DNA from: Acidaminobacter sp964416305
Lineage (GTDB): Bacteria; Bacillota; Clostridia; Peptostreptococcales; Acidaminobacteraceae
Reading direction: 5' to 3'
Length of the DNA stretch: 64,000 nt
Assembly: GCA_964416305.1 (NCBI GenBank)
Contig: CAYQDM010000014.1
Coordinates: 41,562 to 105,561, forward strand
Position 1 is the first letter of the stretch; every line of letters starts with the position of its first letter. A program made the translations under genes and the position numbers. Below the pieces are notes generated by a model, which made no database searches, was not told the origin of the DNA, and was given only the letters and a program-made list of their open reading frames with translations. Below are positions 18,039 through 26,172 of the stretch, piece by piece.

Positions 18039-18081
18039 TTTTAGGTTTATTAGGTTTAATAAAAGCCATATAAACCTAAAA
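18039..18081 (+). promoter_or_regulatory. Putative activator binding site (perfect 12-bp inverted repeat)
   Basis: TTTTAGGTTTAT (18039-18050) and ATAAACCTAAAA (18070-18081) are perfect reverse complements separated by 19 bases. A third half-site TAGGTTTA (18051-18058) abuts the left arm in direct orientation. It sits about 40-80 bases upstream of the sigma-54 -24 box, a suitable place for an enhancer-binding protein. The rest of this 352-base gap (17935-18038) shows nothing I recognise. Confidence 0.7.
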
Positions 18082-18117
18082 AATACAAAAAACATCAAAA
18101 AAACGCGTATTATTGTA

Positions 18118-18133
18118 TGGCATGATAATTGCT
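18118..18133 (+). promoter_or_regulatory. Sigma-54 promoter of the catabolic cluster
   Basis: TGGCAT-GATAA-TTGCT. The GG (18119-18120) and GC (18131-18132) dinucleotides are exactly 10 bases apart, and the sequence differs from the TGGCAC-N5-TTGCW consensus at one base. Transcription would start near 18145, about 75 bases before the first gene. Confidence 0.88.
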
Positions 18134-18219
18134 TTATCTATAAACGTCGTTAAATTATCTGAAAATATAAAACCATCAGTTTATTGTTGATTTATCACTC
18201 AAAACGCAGGAGGGTTATT

Positions 18220-19386
18220 ATGATATTCGGCATTCTTAAAGATATAAAGGAAGGTGAAAACAGAGTCATCTGCACCCCAATGGAAGTTCGCAGCATAGTT
18301 GCATCCGGACATCAGGTTCTGGCTCAAAAAAACTGCGGTTTAGGGTCGAATTTTACAGATGATCAATATCGCGACGCAGGTGCTGAGATTGTCGACACCA
18401 TGGAAGAGATGTATCGACGCTGTGATATGGTGGCAAAAGTCAAAGAATTTGAGCCAGTCGAATTTGATTTGATCAGAAAAGATCAAATCCTTCTGGGCTG
18501 CATTCATCCTGCGGGACACCCTGAAGAAGTGGACGCGATCCTGAAAAGCGGATGTATCGCTTTCACGGCTGAGGATTCCCACCGCTATGGTTCGCCAAAT
18601 TGTGAAGCAGCGGGAAAACAAGGCGCCTTATTTGGATTGGAATCCATGCTTACCATCAATGGCGGCAAAGGCAAATATGTCGGCGGATTTGTAGGAGCGC
18701 CTGGTATGAATGTTCTTATCATGGGCGCCGGAATCGTTGGACAGGGCGCGCTGGAGGTCTTGTACGCCCTGGGCGCCAATTGCACGGTCATGGATATTAA
18801 TGTTGGCGTCCTTCGTTCCACCTCCGCGAAATACAATGGAAAAATAAATACCATGTTCTGTAATCAAGAAACTATTGCATCTGTCTTGCCTCAGACCGAC
18901 ATGGTTTTGAACTGCGTTAAATGGCCTAAACAGCGAAAAGATTTCCTCATTACAAGAGAGATGCTGAAGCTCATGGAGCCAGGCTCTGTATTGGTTGACA
19001 TCAGCAATGATGATCCGGGCGCTATTGAGAGCAGCCATGAGACCCATCATGACAATCCTCGTTATGTTGAGAATGGTATAGTTCATTATTGTGTGTCTAA
19101 TATCCCCGGCGCTGTTGCCTACAGTACCTCTGTCTCTTATGCTGCCATCATGCTGCCATTAATTCTCAGCATTTTGAACAATGGTGTCGAAGAAACATGT
19201 GTGGCGGATGGCTACTATCGGAGGAGCCTCACTGCCTATAAAGGCTATCTGACACACGAAGAAACTTCTGCAATTCAAGGAAAGCCTTGGATTCAGCCTG
19301 AGAAACTTCTGGGAATACAAGATAGGAAGTTGGATTACGCCCCAAATGCAACAAGCTCCAGATCGAAAAATTTCATAGAGATCTAA
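18220..19386 (+). CDS. Alanine-dehydrogenase-like NAD(P)-dependent oxidoreductase (paralogue 1)
   Basis: 388 aa from the ATG behind AGGAGGG. It has the AlaDH/PNT fold: N-terminal KDIKEGENRVICTP with Arg15, the KVK pair near residues 73-75, His96 in GCIHPAGH, the Rossmann motif IMGAGIVGQGALEVL and a D-D pair in VDISNDDPG matching the AlaDH catalytic Asp region. The segment LNCVKWPKQRKDFLI differs from true alanine dehydrogenase (usually VLVPGAKAPKLV-like) and its Trp recalls lysine-ketoglutarate-reductase or opine-type relatives such as N5-(carboxyethyl)ornithine synthase. The substrate is therefore uncertain: an amino acid, or reductive/oxidative chemistry on an N-carboxyalkyl amino acid. First gene behind the sigma-54 promoter. 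Confidence 0.82.
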   Translation: MIFGILKDIKEGENRVICTPMEVRSIVASGHQVLAQKNCGLGSNFTDDQYRDAGAEIVDTMEEMYRRCDMVAKVKEFEPVEFDLIRKDQILLGCIHPAGHPEEVDAILKSGCIAFTAEDSHRYGSPNCEAAGKQGALFGLESMLTINGGKGKYVGGFVGAPGMNVLIMGAGIVGQGALEVLYALGANCTVMDINVGVLRSTSAKYNGKINTMFCNQETIASVLPQTDMVLNCVKWPKQRKDFLITREMLKLMEPGSVLVDISNDDPGAIESSHETHHDNPRYVENGIVHYCVSNIPGAVAYSTSVSYAAIMLPLILSILNNGVEETCVADGYYRRSLTAYKGYLTHEETSAIQGKPWIQPEKLLGIQDRKLDYAPNATSSRSKNFIEI

Positions 19387-19419
19387 CGCAGCTAATGAAA
19401 AAATAATGAGGAGGCTGTT

Positions 19420-20412
19420 ATGAGCGACGGTATTTTGGATTTCGATCAACTCATCAAAGAGGGAAAGCCGCTGCCGGATCTTCAGGCCATCAGGGGCGAA
19501 CGCTGGTTCGCTCTGGAAACCAGTTCTGAGGAAGACATGGTGAATTACTGGGGTGGAGACTGGGGCTGCGCTTCGGAGTACAATCGGCTTCGGGCAGTTT
19601 TATTGCACAGACCGGGAAATGAGCTCAGCAGCTTTGACTACGACAAGGTCCGTTTTAGGGAACCGGTGGATCCAAAGAAGTTTCAAGAGCAGCATGATAC
19701 ACTTGCAGAATACTACCGTGCCCAAGGCGTTACTGTCCATTACACTGAAAAGGTTCGCGAGGACAGGCCAAATGCAGTATTTTGCCGCGACAAATTGTTC
19801 ATGACACCTGAAGGCGCAATTGTCTGCAGGTTAGCCATGGCAGAACGGCGGGGTGAAGAGCGCTACGTCTCTGAGGCACTTGGAAGAATTGGGGTACCTA
19901 TAGTCAGGACAATTTCCGGCCGAGGCATCTTTGAAGGTGCCAACGCCATGTGGGTTGACCGTGAGACCTGCATCCTTTCACTTAGCGTCCGTGCCAATCG
20001 CGAAGGGTATGACCAAATGGAATATGAACTCAGGCGCCAGGGCGTTAAAGAGATTATCACAATGCAGATCCCGTACGGACATGCCCACATTGACGGACTT
20101 CTGAATTTGGCATCCCCGGAAGTGGCGGTGATCCATGCCAGCCAGGTACCTTACATGGTCGTGGATACCCTCAAGAAAAAAGGGTATCAAATCATAGAAA
20201 CACCTTCTCATACAGAGGCGAAATACGGTTACTCTGTCAACTTTGTCGCCATTGAGCCCGGTCATGTCGTGACGAGTGTCGGTTCTCCGAGAACGGTTGA
20301 GCTGCTCGAAAAAGCCGGGGTCAAAGTAGATGTGTTGGATTTGTCAGAGCTCAATAAGGGCAAAGGTTCAGTGCACTGTATGACAGCCTTCCTCAAAAGA
20401 GACTCTCAATAG
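19420..20412 (+). CDS. Arginine deiminase / amidinotransferase-fold guanidino-hydrolase
   Basis: 330 aa behind GAGGAGG. Pentein-fold signatures are all present: PNAVFCRD (about 117-124), FEGANAMW with Glu172, GHAHIDG with His223 and Asp225, and the catalytic Cys320 in GSVHCMT. The family cleaves guanidino groups: arginine deiminase (to citrulline), dimethylarginine hydrolase, amidinotransferases, and the arginine dihydrolase ArgZ/AgrE (to ornithine, CO2 and ammonia). FEGAN plus HCMT looks closer to the ArgZ/GATM branch than to fermentative ArcA, and no arcB or arcC is nearby, so a dihydrolase-type reaction is attractive but unproven. It lies 33 bases after the dehydrogenase in the same operon. 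Confidence 0.82.
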   Translation: MSDGILDFDQLIKEGKPLPDLQAIRGERWFALETSSEEDMVNYWGGDWGCASEYNRLRAVLLHRPGNELSSFDYDKVRFREPVDPKKFQEQHDTLAEYYRAQGVTVHYTEKVREDRPNAVFCRDKLFMTPEGAIVCRLAMAERRGEERYVSEALGRIGVPIVRTISGRGIFEGANAMWVDRETCILSLSVRANREGYDQMEYELRRQGVKEIITMQIPYGHAHIDGLLNLASPEVAVIHASQVPYMVVDTLKKKGYQIIETPSHTEAKYGYSVNFVAIEPGHVVTSVGSPRTVELLEKAGVKVDVLDLSELNKGKGSVHCMTAFLKRDSQ

Positions 20413-20476
20413 GTGAAAAAGACAGAATTTTATGTTTTTTAGCGTTATTTGTCTTAAGCGTATTACTGTTTGAATT

Positions 20477-20506
20477 AACATCATGATGATAACCATCATG
20501 GATGTT
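20477..20506 (+). repeat. Intercistronic inverted repeat before the binding-protein gene
   Basis: AACATCATGATG (20477-20488) and CATCATGGATGTT (20494-20506) form a stem with one bulge and a five-base loop. There is no T-run. It may be an mRNA-stability or partial-attenuation element, or a protein site. Confidence 0.55.
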
Positions 20507-20531
20507 GATCATAATTAAAGGGGGAAAACAA

Positions 20532-22157
20532 ATGAACAAAAAGCGCTTACTATCACTTTTACTTATGTTCCTGATGCTGATGTCCGTTTTGACAGGCTGC
20601 GGTCAGACACCTGAGCCAAGTGAGGAACCAGGCGGAACAGAAACTCCGGCTGTGAATCCTGATGAGGAGATTCTGACGATCAGGAAGACAGCTTCACTCC
20701 AGTCAACCGATTGGGAAGCCACAACCAATACCTTCGACATGCAGATCATGTGGGTACAGGTTTTCGAAGGTCTCTATACCATTGACGAAGCTGCTGGCGG
20801 ATATCAGAATCAGCTTGCAAAGGAGATCGCGATCAGTGAGGATGGACTCACTTACACTGTGACATTGGTTGATGCCTCCTTCCAAAATGGCGATCCTCTG
20901 AAAGCTTCTGACGTTGTCTTTAGCTATAAGCGGGCCATGGAAAACTCCCGCTTCAACTACGTCACCTCCATGATCAAATCCGTTGAAGCCGTGGACGACA
21001 AGACGGTTGTATTTACCCTCGATTATCCATACTCCGCAATTTCCCACACTTTCTGGTCTATTAAGATCTCAAGTGAGAGAGAAGTGACTGAACAAGGCGA
21101 CAAATATGGAACAGTGCCGCACACCGCAGCTACAGGCCCGTATATTGTCACTGAATATGATGTCGCTTCAGGGGTTAAATTAACAGCTAACGAAAATTAT
21201 TGGAAAGGTGTTCCTAATATTAAGAACGTCGAATATATTGTCATTTCTGACGATGCTGCAGCAGTAATTGCCTTCGAAAACAATGAGATCGAGTATCTTG
21301 CTGATGCGCCGCTTTCCGAGTGGGAATCTCTGGTAGCTGCTTCAGGTGAAAACAACTCCCTCACCAAAGGCAACAACATTCGTTTCATGGCAATAAACTA
21401 TTTGTCTCCAACGAACAACAATATTCTTGGGAATTTAAAAGTTCGTGAAGCCATATTCTATGCAATCAACAAAGACAATATCAATGCAGCTGCTGCCAGC
21501 GGTTATGGAGCGCCTGCCTATGAATACATGCCTCATGAATATGTGGCAACATCACCTTCATATGAGGATGGCGGATTCAAGATTTATGACTATGATCCTG
21601 AAAAAGCTAAGTCCATGCTGAAGGAAGCTGGTTTTACGGATGCTCAAATCGCTGAAGGTATTGATGTGGGCACTCTGATGACTTACGGCGCTGCAACAGC
21701 TGAAAAAGCAAAGGCAACGCAAGTTATCCAGGCAAATCTGGCTGAAGTTGGCTTAAAGTGCGAGATTTATGTTGCAGAAGCAGCGCAGGTCACACCGAAG
21801 CTCTACGCGCAAGATTATGACATGTGTATTTTCGGAGACAGCGGAAACTATGACTTCAACAACATCCGTCAACAAGTTCACTCAGAGTCTACAGGCATGT
21901 ACGTAGTAAAATACGCAGATGACAAGAGCCCGTTGGATTATAAGCGACTCGAAGAGTTAGTCGCACTGGGTGTCTCAACTGCGGATGTCGAGGAACGCCT
22001 TGGCTATTACACCGAGCTCTGGTCTATGGTCATGGATTCTGCAACTATTCTGCCTCTGTACCACAATCCGGTCGGAATCGTGTGGTCTTCTAAACTCGAT
22101 CCGGGTGGATTATCCCCTACTTACTACCACATTTATAATTTTAAATGGGTTGAATAA
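20532..22157 (+). CDS. ABC transporter substrate-binding lipoprotein (DppA/OppA family)
   Basis: 541 aa from the ATG at 20532 (AAAGGGGG upstream). A lipoprotein signal ends in LTGC at about residue 23, followed by a Pro/Glu-rich linker. The rest is a cluster C (SBP_bac_5) binding protein; AKEIAISEDGLTYTVTL and the NGDPLKASDVVFSYKRAM segment are typical. It would capture a peptide or other amino-acid-like solute outside the membrane and pass it to the permeases encoded next. The ligand cannot be read from sequence; relatives bind peptides, nickel chelates, opines and metallophores. Confidence 0.9.
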   Translation: MNKKRLLSLLLMFLMLMSVLTGCGQTPEPSEEPGGTETPAVNPDEEILTIRKTASLQSTDWEATTNTFDMQIMWVQVFEGLYTIDEAAGGYQNQLAKEIAISEDGLTYTVTLVDASFQNGDPLKASDVVFSYKRAMENSRFNYVTSMIKSVEAVDDKTVVFTLDYPYSAISHTFWSIKISSEREVTEQGDKYGTVPHTAATGPYIVTEYDVASGVKLTANENYWKGVPNIKNVEYIVISDDAAAVIAFENNEIEYLADAPLSEWESLVAASGENNSLTKGNNIRFMAINYLSPTNNNILGNLKVREAIFYAINKDNINAAAASGYGAPAYEYMPHEYVATSPSYEDGGFKIYDYDPEKAKSMLKEAGFTDAQIAEGIDVGTLMTYGAATAEKAKATQVIQANLAEVGLKCEIYVAEAAQVTPKLYAQDYDMCIFGDSGNYDFNNIRQQVHSESTGMYVVKYADDKSPLDYKRLEELVALGVSTADVEERLGYYTELWSMVMDSATILPLYHNPVGIVWSSKLDPGGLSPTYYHIYNFKWVE

Positions 22158-22198
22158 TCTAAAGTAGTCAGCAAAGGAAATACACACTATCATTGAAA

Positions 22199-22245
22199 AG
22201 TATGGCATTCCCGTGGTTGAGATGAGGGGGATGCCATACTTTATA
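22199..22245 (+). terminator. Intercistronic hairpin between binding protein and permeases
   Basis: AGTATGGCATTCCC (22199-22212) pairs with GGGGATGCCATACT (22227-22240) with one mismatch, followed by TTTATAA. It is probably a partial terminator or 3'-end stabiliser that makes the binding protein more abundant than the permeases. Confidence 0.65.
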
Positions 22246-22259
22246 AAGGAGATTCGATT

Positions 22260-23201
22260 ATGTACAGATATGTCATTAAGAGACTCCTGTTTCTTATTCC
22301 GACAATATTGGGCGTCACGTTGATTATATATGCCGTCATGAGCATCACACCCGGAGATCCCGGCCGAGCGATGCTGGGAACAAGCGCCCTTCAAGCTGAC
22401 GTAGATGCCTACAATGCAGCGCTGGGTTACAATCTTCCGTTTCCAATCAAGTACTTCAATTATGTCAAAGCCATGGTTATAGATCAGGATTTTGGATTTT
22501 CGTATCTGACAAAACAACCGGTGTTTGATGAGATTTGGCCGAGATTCCTTGAAACACTTAAGTTAGCGTTCTTAGGCGTTTTCATAGCCGCCTCAGTGGG
22601 GATTCCCTTTGGAATCTATGCAGCTGTCAAACAGTATTCTCTTTGGGATACGGTCCCTTCCCTGATAGCGTTTTTTATGGCGGCATTCCCCTCATTTGTA
22701 CTCGGGCTTCTATTTTTGTATTTCTTCTCTTTGAAGTTGAATTTATTGCCGTCTTACGGTATTGGCTCATTTGAACATTACATAATGCCGGCGCTTGCTA
22801 TATCCATCCCACCTGCGGCACAAAATATGCGTTTCACTAAATCCTCCATGCTGGAAGCGATCCGGCAGGACTACGTTCGGACGGCGCGGGCTAAAGGCGC
22901 CGCAGAGCGGACGGTAGTGTGGAAACACGCGCTGAGGAATGCACTGCTTCCGGTCGTCACTCAGATTGGCTTGAGCTTGGGCGTCTTGATTGCAGGCGCG
23001 GTTGTAGCGGAAAAAATATTTTCGATACCTGGTATTGGAAGTCTGATTGTAGACCGCATCGCTTACAAGGATGAGCCGGTCATCATTGCGGGAACGATCC
23101 TGATCTCCATTTGTTTCACACTGGTCATGCTTCTGGTGGACATCATCTATGCGTTTGTTGATCCTCGCATTCGCGCAAAATATTCCAATACAAAGGGGTA
23201 G
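22260..23201 (+). CDS. ABC transporter permease (DppB/OppB family)
   Basis: 313 aa behind AAAGGAG. It has about six hydrophobic segments, the N-terminal YVIKRLLFLIPTILGVTLI of DppB permeases and the EAA loop that contacts the ATPases (RTARAKGAAERTVVWKHALR, about 202-221). It forms the membrane channel with the next gene product. Four-gene order B-C-D-F after the binding protein is the standard Dpp/Nik/Cnt arrangement. Confidence 0.94.
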   Translation: MYRYVIKRLLFLIPTILGVTLIIYAVMSITPGDPGRAMLGTSALQADVDAYNAALGYNLPFPIKYFNYVKAMVIDQDFGFSYLTKQPVFDEIWPRFLETLKLAFLGVFIAASVGIPFGIYAAVKQYSLWDTVPSLIAFFMAAFPSFVLGLLFLYFFSLKLNLLPSYGIGSFEHYIMPALAISIPPAAQNMRFTKSSMLEAIRQDYVRTARAKGAAERTVVWKHALRNALLPVVTQIGLSLGVLIAGAVVAEKIFSIPGIGSLIVDRIAYKDEPVIIAGTILISICFTLVMLLVDIIYAFVDPRIRAKYSNTKG

Positions 23202-23207
23202 ACTATC

Positions 23208-24110
23208 GTGGAATTGAAAATGAACCCTCAAAAGTATGAGTCCACGACAGTGGATAGCTTCAAGCGTCCCAGCCAAACCAAAGAAATTTGGAGAAGGTTC
23301 AGTAAAAGCAAGGGCGCGGTTATTGGCTTTGTCTTATTTTCAATTATAGCTATTATGCTGCTGGCAGCGGATTTTATTATCCCTTATGAAGCAGCGATCA
23401 AACAGGATTTCTCTCAACAGTTAGCTGCGCCTTCGTGGGAACACTTCTTCGGAACGGACGGTTACGGTAGGGATGCTTTCGCGAGGCTGCTTCATGGCGG
23501 ACGGACGTCGCTGAGCATAGCACTGCTGGCTACCTTCTCGTCGGCCGTTCTGGGCAGTGCCCTCGGCGCCATTTCTGGATATTTTGGCGGCAAAGTGGAC
23601 AGTTTTATCATGCGCAGCCTGGATATCTTTATGTCTGTACCAGATATTCTCTTTACCATGGCCGTAGTCTATGCGTTGGGCGCGAACTTCACCAACCTTT
23701 TATTTGCGCTCACTTTAGCCTATTTTACAAACTATGTGCGATTGGTCCGGTCTCAGGTGCTGAATCTCGCGGAACAGGATTATGTTGAAGCTGCCCGTGC
23801 GGGCGGATCAGGAAGTGCGAGGATTATTTTGTCGCACATCATCCCGAATGCTGTCGGCGTCATAATTGTCAATACAACATTAAATGTCGCGAAGATTATA
23901 CTGTATGAGTCAACGCTCAGTTTTCTTGGACTTGGAATGCCGCCTCCGCAGCCTGAATGGGGTTTGATGCTTTCCGAGGCGCGCGAATTTATGCGTACGG
24001 CACCATGGCTGATGTTTTTTCCGTCGGCAGCCATTGTTATTACCGCTGCTTCGATCAACTTAATGGGAGATGGCCTGCGCGATGCGCTGGACCCTCATCT
24101 GAAATCATAG
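23208..24110 (+). CDS. ABC transporter permease (DppC/OppC family)
   Basis: 300 aa. It has the N-terminal OppC region (WRRFSKSKGAVIGFVLF), the HFFGTDGYGRDAFARLLHG motif and the EAA loop EAARAGGSGSARIILSHIIP. The start is GTG at 23208 with AAAGGGG about ten bases upstream; an ATG at 23220 is a possible alternative. Only six bases follow the dppB-like gene. Confidence 0.94.
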   Translation: MELKMNPQKYESTTVDSFKRPSQTKEIWRRFSKSKGAVIGFVLFSIIAIMLLAADFIIPYEAAIKQDFSQQLAAPSWEHFFGTDGYGRDAFARLLHGGRTSLSIALLATFSSAVLGSALGAISGYFGGKVDSFIMRSLDIFMSVPDILFTMAVVYALGANFTNLLFALTLAYFTNYVRLVRSQVLNLAEQDYVEAARAGGSGSARIILSHIIPNAVGVIIVNTTLNVAKIILYESTLSFLGLGMPPPQPEWGLMLSEAREFMRTAPWLMFFPSAAIVITAASINLMGDGLRDALDPHLKS

Positions 24111-24125
24111 CCGGGAGGTTTATTC

Positions 24126-25148
24126 ATGGCGCACACAGAAACCCAAAACATACTTGAAATACGAGACCTCAAGGTTATTTACAAAACGGATCTCGAGGTG
24201 GTTGAAGCTGTCAATGGTCTGGATCTGACTATTGGAAAAGGAAAGACCCTGGGTCTTGTCGGCGAGACGGGTGCTGGAAAAACGACGACAGCGCTGTCGA
24301 TTCTCAAACTCTTGCCATCCATCACCGGCCGGATTCTTCAAGGTGAGATTTATTTCGACGGAGAAGACATTATTAAAAAAAGCGAGAACGACATGCAGTC
24401 TATACGGGGCAACCGAATTTCAATGGTGTTTCAAGATCCAATGACAAGTTTGAACCCTGTACTGACCGTGGGCGATCAAATTGCGGAAGCAGTTCAGCTG
24501 CATAATCCCGATATGTCAAAGGAACAGATCAAAGAACGCGTCGCGGCCACTCTGAATATGGTTGGCATCATGCCGTCGCGAAGCGGCGACTACCCGCATC
24601 AGTTTTCAGGCGGGATGAAGCAGCGCGTTGTCATTGCCATGGCCCTTTCCTGCGAGCCGGAACTGTTGATCGCTGACGAACCCACTACAGCGCTGGATGT
24701 CACGATCCAGGCTCAAGTGCTGACCATGATCCGGGAACTGCGGGACAGACTGGGTACTTCCATGTTGATGATCACACATGATTTGGGGATCGTAGCGCAA
24801 ACTTGCGATGATGTCGCCGTCATGTACTCCGGCATCATTATAGAAGCAGGGACTGCTGAGGATATTTTTTTAGGTGATAAACATCACCCCTATACGGTTG
24901 GACTGTTTAATTCAATACCAAATCTGGACGTTAAATCCGAGCGTCTTAGTCCGATAACAGGTCTTATGCCTGACCCGACAAACCTTCCAATGGGGTGTGT
25001 ATTCGCTCCGCGCTGTGAGCACCGCATGGAGGTCTGCCTGGAAGCGCGTCCGGGAGTTTATGAAGAGGGGACCCACAAGATCAGGTGTTATTTATTCTCT
25101 GAAGCGCCAGGCAATTCAAAGGCAGGTGTAAACTTAAATGCTGAATGA
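24126..25148 (+). CDS. ABC transporter ATPase (DppD/OppD family)
   Basis: 340 aa behind GGGAGG. Walker A GETGAGKTT (about 42-50), Q-loop, signature FSGGMKQRV and Walker B LLIADEPTTALD are intact. The C-terminal oligopeptide-transporter domain includes GCVFAPRCEHRMEVC, whose cysteines in some relatives bind an iron-sulfur cluster. It powers uptake together with the DppF-like subunit, whose gene overlaps its end by 11 bases. Confidence 0.95.
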   Translation: MAHTETQNILEIRDLKVIYKTDLEVVEAVNGLDLTIGKGKTLGLVGETGAGKTTTALSILKLLPSITGRILQGEIYFDGEDIIKKSENDMQSIRGNRISMVFQDPMTSLNPVLTVGDQIAEAVQLHNPDMSKEQIKERVAATLNMVGIMPSRSGDYPHQFSGGMKQRVVIAMALSCEPELLIADEPTTALDVTIQAQVLTMIRELRDRLGTSMLMITHDLGIVAQTCDDVAVMYSGIIIEAGTAEDIFLGDKHHPYTVGLFNSIPNLDVKSERLSPITGLMPDPTNLPMGCVFAPRCEHRMEVCLEARPGVYEEGTHKIRCYLFSEAPGNSKAGVNLNAE

Positions 25149-26115
25149 AAATCCAAACAAACCATTACTTGAAACCATTGAGCTGCGTAAACTTTTCAAG
25201 TTAAAAGGCGGTTCGAATCTCCACGCGGTAGATGGTATCAATATGAAGATCTATGCAGGAAAAACCCTGGGAGTAGTTGGGGAATCCGGCTGCGGGAAAT
25301 CTACGCTCGGCAGAACCATACTGAAATTACTTGAGCCGACGTCGGGACAGATACTGTTTGAAGGAAATGATATAACAAACTACTCAATCAGCAAGATGAG
25401 ACCCGTACGCAAGGATATGCAAATCATTTTTCAGGATCCTTACTCGTGTATAGATCCAAGAAAATCCGTCATAGAAATCATCTCGGAATATATGTTTATT
25501 CATAAACTCTACAAGTCCAGGGTTGAAACCTTTAACAAAGCAGCTGGTCTGATGGACATGGTCGGTCTGGCCAGACGCTACGCAAACTCTTATCCCCATG
25601 AGCTGGACGGTGGGCGCCGTCAGCGCATTGGCATTGCCAGGGCATTGTCGCTTAATCCGAAATTCATTGTTTGTGATGAGCCGGTTTCGGCGCTGGATGT
25701 TTCCGTACAAGCGCAAAACTTGAACCTTCTAATGGACATTCAGGATGAGCTCGGCTTGGCCTATATGTTCGTGACCCATGACCTGTCCGTGGTCAAGCAT
25801 ATCTCCGATGACATCATGGTCATGTATCTTGGGAAATGCGTCGAAAGAGCGACCTCGGATGAGTTATTTGCGAATCCGCAGCACCCTTACACTAAAGCAC
25901 TGCTGGCGGCTATTCCAAAGCCTGATATACGAATGCGAAATAAGGAATTTCAGTTGATTAAAGGGGAAGTGTCCAGTCCGGTTAATGTAAAACCCGGATG
26001 TCGGTTCGCCTCACGGTGTGACTACGCGGTTCCTGAGTGTTCGCAGCGCGACCCTGACTTTGTTGAGACATCGCCGGAGCATTTTGTGGCGTGCTATATT
26101 GTCAATGGCAGATAA
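25138..26115 (+). CDS. ABC transporter ATPase (DppF/OppF family)
   Basis: 325 aa. Walker A GESGCGKSTLGR (about 45-56) and Walker B FIVCDEPVSALD are intact. The signature reads LDGGRRQR instead of the usual LSGGQRQR, so the conserved serine is an aspartate; I recall this variant from clostridial DppF relatives, which suggests a subfamily feature rather than damage. The C-terminal domain has GCRFASRCDYAVPEC. The ATG overlaps the preceding gene, implying translational coupling. Confidence 0.94.
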   Translation: MLNENPNKPLLETIELRKLFKLKGGSNLHAVDGINMKIYAGKTLGVVGESGCGKSTLGRTILKLLEPTSGQILFEGNDITNYSISKMRPVRKDMQIIFQDPYSCIDPRKSVIEIISEYMFIHKLYKSRVETFNKAAGLMDMVGLARRYANSYPHELDGGRRQRIGIARALSLNPKFIVCDEPVSALDVSVQAQNLNLLMDIQDELGLAYMFVTHDLSVVKHISDDIMVMYLGKCVERATSDELFANPQHPYTKALLAAIPKPDIRMRNKEFQLIKGEVSSPVNVKPGCRFASRCDYAVPECSQRDPDFVETSPEHFVACYIVNGR

Positions 26116-26172
26116 ACCGGCAGGCTGTCATGGGTGTCATGACGGACTGATTTGAGACGGGAGAGCGAAACA

